Origin: Sphingomonadales bacterium
Lineage (GTDB): Bacteria > Pseudomonadota > Alphaproteobacteria > Sphingomonadales > Sphingomonadaceae
Assembly: GCA_018067055.1 (NCBI GenBank)
Contig: JAGPVK010000314.1
Location: 1-12,230, forward strand
DNA length: 12,230 bases
Reading direction: 5' to 3'
The notes under the pieces were generated by a model, which worked only from the letters and a program-made list of their open reading frames with translations, was not told the DNA's origin and searched no databases. Shown here in pieces: positions 6,488 to 12,230 of the stretch. The first letter of the stretch is position 1; every line of letters begins with the position of its first letter. Made by a program: the position numbers and the translations under genes.

Positions 6488-7708
6488 TCACCCAGCTTTC
6501 CCGTCGACTCGCCTTGACAAATAGATGCGGGCCTGTCGCAAGGTCCATGGCGTGACGAGCAGGATCCAGATAACGCCCGCCAGAACAAACCAGTGGCCAT
6601 GTTCGCCGCGAACGCCGGCGACTATTCTGGCGATAGCCGATAGCTGGATGGCCCAGAAGGCAAGCCAGGTCAGGCGGCTCATCGCCAGCGGTCGGCCAGA
6701 ATGCCCAAGGGTGACCCGCGTCACCATCGCGATCACCAGGCTTCCCGCCATGCCGATATAGATCGCATGGACCGGCGCCCGCCCCAGACTGATATTATAT
6801 CCGGCGAACTCGGCGAAACTGCCAAGCGCGATCAGTGCAAAGCCGATCGGCGCCCAGGCAAAGCCCCATATCAGGACCATGAGAAGACCGGGCGCCGCCT
6901 GCCGTGGCCACCAGCGCCAAAGCATCGTCGCGGTGAGCGCAGATAGAGCGGCGGCGCTGATAAATTGGAGGCTGTTATAGCCCGATAATTGCAATATCAG
7001 GTGGGCCAGCAGAAAGACCCACAGCAGCGTCAGCAACCAAAAAGGTCGCCAAGCCACATAGCCCTTCACGACATTGCCCGCAAAAAACGGGATCATCCGG
7101 TGCGCGACGGTCAAGAATATCGGCAACAGAAATCCGAATGTTCCGAGGCTGTTTGCGATCTGATAGGCCTGAGCATCCAGCGTCAGCAGGAATCTTACCG
7201 AAAAACCGAGCCCGGCAAGACCAAAGCACAGAGCCGCAGATGCTGACCATCCGTGCCATGTCGGCCCCTTGCTATCGCGGAATTCGGCTATCAGCAAAAC
7301 GATCATATGCCACAGAGCAACCAGCCAGCCGAGCCCGGCAACGCACAGCGCGATCGCGAGCAAATGATGATTGCCACCAATCAAAGCAATCCATGCCAAG
7401 ATAGATGCAATGATGAATGCGCCTCCTGTCGGCGCATATTGGCTCTGGCCAAGATCGGGATAGCCCATCCAGCGCGGGAAGACGGTCAGCAGGAAGCCGA
7501 AGAAGAACGATGGCACCATGAGAAAGAGCATCACCGGCGCATGTAGAAGTGAGGCCGGAACATTGCCGGACGCCATCCCTATCGGCCAGATATAGATATC
7601 AAAAAGCGTCGCGGTCCACCAGATCATCAGCAATGCAAAATTCAGCACGCCGGCCAGGAACAGCGAACGATGGGGAGCGGCGAAGATAATCGCGATCCGC
7701 GCCCGCAT
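6488..7708 (-). CDS. nnrS: NnrS family multi-span membrane protein
   Basis: A 406-residue, very hydrophobic inner-membrane protein with about 12 predicted spans. NnrS proteins are haem- and copper-containing membrane proteins that relieve nitric oxide stress; the mechanism is not settled. Family features are the PHRSLFLAG start (H13), LLHAPVMLFLMVPSFFFGFLLTVFPRW (H56), AHRMIPFF (H203), and the diagnostic APVHAIYIGM...MVTRVTLGHSGRPL (H314, H336). These histidines are the likely metal ligands. The start ATG7708 shares its A with the TGA of the upstream membrane gene (TGATG), so translation is coupled. Expression should follow the perfect FNR box at 8230-8243. NO handling fits the narK/nitrate context. 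Confidence 0.94.
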   Translation of the reverse strand: MRARIAIIFAAPHRSLFLAGVLNFALLMIWWTATLFDIYIWPIGMASGNVPASLLHAPVMLFLMVPSFFFGFLLTVFPRWMGYPDLGQSQYAPTGGAFIIASILAWIALIGGNHHLLAIALCVAGLGWLVALWHMIVLLIAEFRDSKGPTWHGWSASAALCFGLAGLGFSVRFLLTLDAQAYQIANSLGTFGFLLPIFLTVAHRMIPFFAGNVVKGYVAWRPFWLLTLLWVFLLAHLILQLSGYNSLQFISAAALSALTATMLWRWWPRQAAPGLLMVLIWGFAWAPIGFALIALGSFAEFAGYNISLGRAPVHAIYIGMAGSLVIAMVTRVTLGHSGRPLAMSRLTWLAFWAIQLSAIARIVAGVRGEHGHWFVLAGVIWILLVTPWTLRQARIYLSRRVDGKAG

Positions 7709-8172
7709 CAGATGAGCCCGTGACTGCCGGCGACAGCACCGATGACGGTTATGATTCCCAATATATTCAAAATTTGGTGAACCCTCTCCATTCTGGCAAA
7801 ATCACGTTCGGGCTCCCTGGATTCCGCCATCCTCCGATGGAGGAACAATGGCTCCAGCACAAACAGCATCATCATGAATATGACCCAGACTATCACCATC
7901 GCGTGCATCCACCAAAAGCGGGGATCGGCAAACCGATCCCACAGATCGGCGCGCCAGGTCATCCAGAAGCCGCTCGCGCCTGCGAGCAAGACCCATATTT
8001 TGGCTTGCCATGCGAAACCATTTTCCAACCCGTGAAAGGTGGACAGACGCTCGTCGGCACGCGACTGGCGCCGGATTGCCGGCATCGCGACCATCGTCAC
8101 GAAGGCCACCCCGCCAATCCACAGAAGGACGCTGGAGACGTGAACAACGCGCGCTATTGTAAAATCATCCAT
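7708..8172 (-). CDS. Small four-helix membrane protein (CopD/DUF2269-like) coupled to nnrS
   Basis: A 154-residue integral membrane protein with about four spans (roughly 7-30, 55-73, 88-112 and 131-150). It begins MDDFTIARVVHVSSVLLWIGGVAF, like CopD-superfamily or DUF2269-like proteins found beside nnrS. H11, H90, H132 and H151 fall in or at the ends of the helices and could bind haem b or copper; this is inference. A longer frame starts at GTG8211 but its extra 13 residues are charged and unlike the family, so I chose ATG8172; its ribosome binding site is weak. It is the first gene of the minus-strand run and overlaps nnrS by TGATG. The perfect FNR box is 64.5 bp before its start. A partner or metal-supply role for NnrS is plausible. 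Confidence 0.85.
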   Translation of the reverse strand: MDDFTIARVVHVSSVLLWIGGVAFVTMVAMPAIRRQSRADERLSTFHGLENGFAWQAKIWVLLAGASGFWMTWRADLWDRFADPRFWWMHAMVIVWVIFMMMLFVLEPLFLHRRMAESREPERDFARMERVHQILNILGIITVIGAVAGSHGLI

Positions 8173-8200
8173 ATCTTTGTCTTTTTTGCAGCATGGCGGG

Positions 8201-8271
8201 ACAATAGCCACAACACAGCATCATTCCTCTTGATTTAAATCAATTACTTCGTGCGAGCCGGCCTCTACTCC
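8201..8271. promoter_or_regulatory. Shared FNR/DNR box between the nnrS unit and the porin gene
   Basis: TTGATTTAAATCAA (8230-8243) is a perfect palindrome. Leftward, class II spacing puts transcription start near 8195 with TATTGT (8206-8201) as -10, giving a leader of about 23 bases to ATG8172. Rightward, the box centre 8236.5 plus 41.5 is 8278, the A of the porin ATG, with TACTCC (8266-8271) as a weak -10. One operator may serve both genes. Confidence 0.8.
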
Positions 8272-8277
8272 GCCAGC

Positions 8278-9522
8278 ATGACAATGATCAACGAGAAGAA
8301 TTTCGTCGCGCTCGCGCTATTGGCCGTTGGCAGTCTGGCTACTCCCGCTTTGGCGCAAGACAGTTCCGGCTCTCAGGCTGAAAAAAAGGCTCCCGTTGTC
8401 AAGCCCTATGCCAATATTCGTTATCGGCTGGAGCTAGTCGATCAGGACGGTATCGCTAGGAACGCGACTGCTTCGACCTTGCGAGTTCGAGCCGGTTTGA
8501 AGACCGGCGAATGGAACGGGCTGAGCGCGGTTGTCGAAGGGGAAGCGATTGTCGCCATCGGCAAGGAGCGGTTCAACGACACGGTCAACGGGCGGACCCA
8601 AGTTCCCGTTGTCGCAGACCCGGAAGATATTCTGCTCAATCAGGCCTATGTCCGCTGGAATCCGGATAGCCGGATCGAGGCGACCGCAGGCCGACAGGCG
8701 GTAAATCTTGATAACCAGAGATGGATCGGTTCGGTCGGCTGGCGTCAGAATGACCAGACACTGGATGCGGTCAGGCTATCGGCAAGACCAGTTGCTGATG
8801 TCTCGGTCGACTATTTCCATGCCTGGCGCGTCAACCGTATTTTCGGAACGGACTCTCCTCAAGGGATTTGGCGGAACACAGATATCCACGGATTGCGCGC
8901 TGGCGTAACAATCAAGCCGCTGGGCGCCCTTTCTGCTTATGGCTATTGGCTGGACATACCCTCTGCTCCGGCGATGTCGTCGCGCACGTTCGGCGTCCGG
9001 TTGTCCGGTGATCAGGCGCTCAACCAGAAACTGAAAATACTCTATACGGCGGAATATGCCAACCAGCAGGATCATGGATCCAATCCACTTGCTGCGGACA
9101 ATGACTATCTGCTCGCCGAGGCCGGCCTTTCTGCTGGAGCGGCTACCGCAAAAATCGGCTTTGAACGACTGGAAGGCGATGGCAGTTCTGCGCTGCAAAC
9201 GCCGCTGGCGACGCTTCATGCCTTCAATGGCTGGTCCGACAAATTTCTCGTCACCCCGGCAAACGGCCTGCGCGACATCTATGCTGATCTTGGTTATAAG
9301 CTAGGTGGTGACGGGCCGCTTAAGGGAACGGTTTTCCGGCTGGTCTACCATGATTTCCGGTCTACCCGGCTGGACATCGGATATGGCAGCGAATGGGATG
9401 CGGTGGTCAGCGTGCCCATTCGAAAAAACATCACGCTGATCGGTAAATTTGCCCGTTACGATGCGGAGCGGTTCTCCACCGATACCACCAAGGCTTGGTT
9501 CTCCGTCGAGGCGAAATTTTAG
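8278..9522 (+). CDS. Outer-membrane beta-barrel, alginate-export-type porin
   Basis: A 414-residue exported barrel. Residues 1-26 are a signal peptide ending ATPALA-Q. The mature part shows alternating beta strands with short turns (PYANIRYRLELVD, STLRVRAGLKTGEW, AVVEGEAIVAI, QAYVRWNP, ATAGRQAVNLDNQRWIGSVGWRQND, all typical of the alginate-export/OprD-like porins of sphingomonads), and ends with Phe (WFSVEAKF), the signal for outer-membrane insertion. In-frame GTG8251 lies upstream, but ATG8278 gives the clean signal peptide and matches the predicted transcription start. No Shine-Dalgarno precedes it. It converges with the Dnr-like gene (22-bp gap). Its place under an FNR box, opposite the nnrS unit and near narK, suggests a channel for nitrate/nitrite; that substrate is inferred only. 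Confidence 0.88.
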   Translation: MTMINEKNFVALALLAVGSLATPALAQDSSGSQAEKKAPVVKPYANIRYRLELVDQDGIARNATASTLRVRAGLKTGEWNGLSAVVEGEAIVAIGKERFNDTVNGRTQVPVVADPEDILLNQAYVRWNPDSRIEATAGRQAVNLDNQRWIGSVGWRQNDQTLDAVRLSARPVADVSVDYFHAWRVNRIFGTDSPQGIWRNTDIHGLRAGVTIKPLGALSAYGYWLDIPSAPAMSSRTFGVRLSGDQALNQKLKILYTAEYANQQDHGSNPLAADNDYLLAEAGLSAGAATAKIGFERLEGDGSSALQTPLATLHAFNGWSDKFLVTPANGLRDIYADLGYKLGGDGPLKGTVFRLVYHDFRSTRLDIGYGSEWDAVVSVPIRKNITLIGKFARYDAERFSTDTTKAWFSVEAKF

Positions 9523-9544
9523 TTCAGGACGAGCCGAATGGCGA

Positions 9545-10249
9545 CTACACCTCAACCCCATCCAGAAATGGATCGGGACGGGCGAATGTGACCAAAGCGT
9601 CATGGTCGGTGATGGTTATATTGCCGCCAGCAACGGATACACCATGTTTCGCCAGCGCGCTGAGCGCCCGAGAGAGATTTTCCGGAGTCATTCCGAGCAG
9701 GGAGGCGAGTAGTTTCTTTTCGCCGCGCAGTTGCAAATTCATCGCGCCATTGCGCTTGTGACTCTCCAGCAACAGAAAATTCCCCAGCCGTTCGGTCGAT
9801 TGACGCAATTTCATATCCGTCAGCGTCCGTACCATATGCCGGTAGCCAACCGCCAACTCGCGCATCGCCTCCTGCATCAGAGCGCCGTCCTGTTTGATCA
9901 CATCGCGCAATAAATCTGCCGGGATCAACATGACTCGCGACGATTGCAATGTCCGTGCAGACATCAGAAACGGTTGATTGGTCACGAGCGCAGCCAGAAT
10001 GAAACTGCTGACCGGCTCGACAATCGCCATGGTCGAATCCCGGTCACCATTTGTTGTAAACAGCTCGATCAGACCATCAACCAGGACATAGAGGAAATCC
10101 GGTTTCTGACCGACATCGAATAATATCAACTGCGGGGGAAACACCTGCAAATGGGATGCGGAGAACACACGTTCGCGCTGTTCTTCCTTCATTTCGGCAA
10201 AAAGCGGCAATTTGGCTATTTCCGGACGTTCACCTTCACGCAAAAACAT
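9545..10249 (-). CDS. Crp/Fnr regulator without Fe-S ligands (Dnr/NarR-like)
   Basis: A 234-residue Crp/Fnr family protein with no cysteine at all, so it cannot carry an Fnr-type cluster. The sensor beta-roll spans about 14-115, the long dimer helix about 118-150 and the winged helix about 172-220. The recognition helix E190-N-L-S193-R194 has the same E-x-x-S-R signature as Fnr, so it should bind the same TTGAT-N4-ATCAA boxes. Cysteine-free relatives beside denitrification and nitrate genes (Dnr, NnrR, NarR) respond to nitric oxide, nitrite or nitrate; Dnr binds haem. Which of these applies cannot be decided from sequence. It is divergent from narK, converges on the porin, and has its own perfect box upstream, implying auto-regulation or Fnr control. 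Confidence 0.88.
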   Translation of the reverse strand: MFLREGERPEIAKLPLFAEMKEEQRERVFSASHLQVFPPQLILFDVGQKPDFLYVLVDGLIELFTTNGDRDSTMAIVEPVSSFILAALVTNQPFLMSARTLQSSRVMLIPADLLRDVIKQDGALMQEAMRELAVGYRHMVRTLTDMKLRQSTERLGNFLLLESHKRNGAMNLQLRGEKKLLASLLGMTPENLSRALSALAKHGVSVAGGNITITDHDALVTFARPDPFLDGVEV

Positions 10250-10283
10250 TTCCTTAGATCAAAATATTCAAAACACTCGAGTC

Positions 10284-10301
10284 AATTGATAATTATCAAT
10301 T
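10284..10301 (-). promoter_or_regulatory. FNR/DNR box of the Dnr-like gene, 18-bp perfect palindrome
   Basis: AATTGATAATTATCAATT is fully self-complementary over 18 bp, with the core TTGAT-AATT-ATCAA at 10286-10299. The centre is 43.5 bp before the A of ATG10249. TATTTT (10266-10261, minus strand) can serve as -10, putting transcription start about 5 bases or fewer before the ATG. An AAGGA directly before the ATG is too close for a normal Shine-Dalgarno. Confidence 0.8.
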
Positions 10302-10379
10302 CACCGGATGACAACAATCTAGGACTGGCCTGAAACTTATCAGGCAACAAGCGAATTTTGCCCCCGGCTCGCTCCTGCT

Positions 10380-10393
10380 TTGATTCAGATCAA
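10380..10393 (+). promoter_or_regulatory. FNR/DNR box upstream of narK
   Basis: TTGATTCAGATCAA is a perfect match to TTGAT-N4-ATCAA. Its centre, 10386.5, is 65.5 bp before ATG10452. Class II spacing would start transcription near 10428 but the -10 there (CCAACA) is poor; TATTGG at 10438-10443 would instead give a start near 10450 and place the box near -62 to -64, close to class I. Confidence 0.8.
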
Positions 10394-10451
10394 AAAACCG
10401 TCTGGTTCAGTCATCCAACACCGTCGCGAGAAACTCTATTGGGGCCATATC

Positions 10452-12230
10452 ATGCCAACGATTCATATTCCATCCGAAGCTGATCAAAACCGGGCCATCG
10501 GACTAAGCACCTTTGCCTTTACCATCTGTTTTGCCGTCTGGACGATATTTGCCATTATCGGTATCGAGATCAAAGCCGAACTGGGTCTGAATGATACCCA
10601 ATTCGGTCTGCTCGTTGGCACGCCAATTCTTACCGGATCTCTGACCCGGCTGTTTCTTGGGGTCTGGACTGACCAATATGGCGGACGACTGGTCTTTCCG
10701 CTTACCATGCTGGCCTCTGCCACCGCGACATTCCTGCTCTCTTATGCCGACACCTATTTCCTGACGCTGGTTGCCGCGCTTGGTCTGGGCTTGGCCGGTG
10801 GCTGTTTTGCAGTAGGCGTTGCTTATGTCTCCAAATGGTATCCGCAAGAGAAGCAGGGAACGGCGCTCGGTTTTTTCGGTATGGGCAATGTCGGCGCAGC
10901 GGTTACCAAATTTTCTGCGCCATTTGTCATGGTTGCGCTCGGCTGGACCGCAGTCGCACAGATTTGGGCAGCGGTGCTCGGGATCACCGCGATCGCTTTC
11001 TTCCTATTCGCAAAAGATGATCCGGATTTTACCGCGCGCAAGATTTCCGGTGATAAGCCAAAGTCCTTGAAGCAGCAGCTCGAACCGCTGAAAAACCAGC
11101 AGGTCTGGCGCTTCTCGCTTTATTATTTCTTTGTCTTCGGCGCCTTTGTCGCGCTGGCGCTCTGGCTGCCCAAATATCTGATGGGCGTCTATGGTCTTGA
11201 TATTAAAATGGCAGGTATATTGGCCGCAACCTTTTCGCTCTCGGCCAGCCTGTTCCGTGCCTATGGCGGCATGCTTTCGGACAGATATGGTGCACGCAAG
11301 GTCATGTATGCGACCTTTGGCATCTCGCTCGTCTGTCTCTTCATGCTCTCTTATCCTGCAACCGATTACGTGATCCACGGAATCAATGGCGACATCAAAT
11401 TTACGACGTCGATGAATATGGTACCCTTTGTCATAACCGTCTTCATACTTGGCTTCTTCATGTCGCTAGGCAAGGCCGCCGTTTATAAGCATATCCCGGT
11501 TTATTATCCCGATCATGTCGGTTCGGTCGGCGGAATGGTTGGCATGGTCGGTGGTCTCGGCGGATTCATTCTGCCGATCATTTTCGGTGCGGTCAGTGAT
11601 CTCACCGGCATCTGGACGAGCTGCTTCATGGTGCTGTTCGCGCTGGTAGGCATTGCCTTGGCCTGGATGCATTTCGCGGTACGCCAGATGGAACAGGATG
11701 CTGCGGGCGTTGACCAGCGGTCATTGCCGGAATTCCCCGAAATGGCGGATATCCATGACGAAAAAGTCCACAAAGAACCAGCCAGCAAGGTTCTCCACCA
11801 ATGGGAGCCCGAGGATCAGGAATTCTGGGATGACAAGGGAGCAAAAATTGCCCAGCGCAATTTGTGGATTTCCATTCCCTGCCTGTTGCTCGCCTTCTCG
11901 GTATGGATGGTCTGGTCGGTGGTGGTTGCAAAACTGCCGCTAATCGGGTTCGACTATTCGACCGATCAACTCTTCTGGCTGGCAGCTCTGCCGGGCCTGT
12001 CGGGTGCGACCTTGAGAATCTTCTATAGCTTCATGGTACCGATTTTCGGTGGCCGTCTGTGGACCACACTGACGACCATGTCGCTGCTCATTCCGTCATT
12101 CGGTATTGGTTATGCGGTGCAGAACCCCGATACACCGTATTTCATCTTCCTCGTATTGGCACTGCTCTGCGGCTTCGGTGGCGGCAATTTTGCTTCCTCG
12201 ATGGCCAATATCAGCTTCTTCTTCCCCAAG
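10452..12230 (+). CDS. narK: NarK1-NarK2 fusion nitrate/nitrite transporter (3' end outside window)
   Basis: The frame is open for 593 codons from ATG10452 to the window end with no stop. Residues about 20-410 form a full 12-span MFS unit of NarK1 type (nitrate/proton symport), with the nitrate signature GFFGMGNVGAAVTKFSAP (about 140-157) and the second signature GGMVGMVGGLGGFILP (about 361-375). A charged, cytoplasmic linker (about 413-468) follows. A second MFS unit of NarK2 type (nitrate/nitrite exchange) starts at about L471 and shows its own signature GFGGGNFASSMANISFFFP (about 574-592). This matches the fused NarK of Paracoccus, about 900 residues, so roughly 300 residues are missing to the right. 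It brings nitrate in for respiration and exports nitrite. GGGG at 10441-10444 is a weak ribosome binding site. narGHJI is expected next. Confidence 0.95.
   Translation, partial: MPTIHIPSEADQNRAIGLSTFAFTICFAVWTIFAIIGIEIKAELGLNDTQFGLLVGTPILTGSLTRLFLGVWTDQYGGRLVFPLTMLASATATFLLSYADTYFLTLVAALGLGLAGGCFAVGVAYVSKWYPQEKQGTALGFFGMGNVGAAVTKFSAPFVMVALGWTAVAQIWAAVLGITAIAFFLFAKDDPDFTARKISGDKPKSLKQQLEPLKNQQVWRFSLYYFFVFGAFVALALWLPKYLMGVYGLDIKMAGILAATFSLSASLFRAYGGMLSDRYGARKVMYATFGISLVCLFMLSYPATDYVIHGINGDIKFTTSMNMVPFVITVFILGFFMSLGKAAVYKHIPVYYPDHVGSVGGMVGMVGGLGGFILPIIFGAVSDLTGIWTSCFMVLFALVGIALAWMHFAVRQMEQDAAGVDQRSLPEFPEMADIHDEKVHKEPASKVLHQWEPEDQEFWDDKGAKIAQRNLWISIPCLLLAFSVWMVWSVVVAKLPLIGFDYSTDQLFWLAALPGLSGATLRIFYSFMVPIFGGRLWTTLTTMSLLIPSFGIGYAVQNPDTPYFIFLVLALLCGFGGGNFASSMANISFFFPK

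Larger units (their letters stand above)
10250..10451. promoter_or_regulatory. Divergent control region between the Dnr-like gene and narK
   Basis: This 202-bp gap carries two perfect FNR/DNR boxes 94 bp apart (centre to centre), one near each gene, and between them a small hairpin GCCTGA/TCAGGC (10328-10345). Two boxes for two genes contrasts with the single shared box at 8230-8243. Confidence 0.75.

Noticed and set aside
7720..8238. Plus-strand open frame of 172 codons opposite the small membrane gene
   Set aside because: Rich in His, Pro and Gln as expected from reading hydrophobic codons backwards; shadow of the CopD/DUF2269-like gene.
10328..10345. Hairpin GCCTGA/TCAGGC considered as a terminator or extra operator
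   Set aside because: The stem is only 6 bp, there is no T run, no gene ends nearby, and it does not match the FNR pattern.

Overview
The window looks like a chromosomal piece of a moderate-GC alphaproteobacterium. A marine-type sphingomonad is my best guess, from the protein style (CPPGLAKK/CLPPGQA motif, alginate-export-type porin, FnrL-like Fnr, NarK1-NarK2 fusion) rather than from any marker gene. It falls into three blocks.

Block 1 (1-1804): two overlapping + strand genes for exported proteins. The first is cut by the left edge and carries a low-complexity N-terminal part and three repeats of about 25 residues. The second is a FAS1 (fasciclin) lipoprotein. About 250 bp without a gene follows.

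Block 2 (1805-4273): an ArsR-type regulator with conserved-looking cysteines faces a two-gene unit (NIPSNAP family, then antibiotic-biosynthesis-monooxygenase family, joined by an ATGA overlap). Downstream lies decayed DNA: the C-terminal half of a glutathione S-transferase with no usable start, an antisense remnant of an excisionase-like helix-turn-helix gene with an in-frame stop, and a 9-bp inverted repeat. This is a scar between two healthy regions.

Block 3 (4274-12230): an anaerobic nitrate/nitric oxide island. On the minus strand run a small four-helix membrane protein, nnrS, an Fnr-type oxygen sensor (four cysteines) and hemN. Divergently on the plus strand is an outer-membrane beta-barrel. 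A second, cysteine-free Crp/Fnr regulator (Dnr/NarR-like) converges on the barrel gene, and divergent from it is a NarK1-NarK2 fusion nitrate/nitrite transporter that runs off the right edge. narGHJI probably follows, but this cannot be seen.

The strongest shared signal is a set of four FNR/DNR palindromes (TTGAT-N4-ATCAA; three perfect, one with a single mismatch) in front of hemN, between the membrane gene and the porin, in front of the Dnr-like gene, and in front of narK. Both regulators carry the E-x-x-S-R recognition-helix signature expected for this sequence. Two of the boxes sit so that the usual class II distance (-41.5) puts transcription start at or one base before the ATG, with no Shine-Dalgarno sequence: hemN and the porin are predicted to have leaderless mRNAs. 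The picture is an oxygen sensor and a probable NO/redox sensor sharing one operator to control nitrate entry, an outer-membrane channel, NO tolerance and oxygen-independent haem synthesis.
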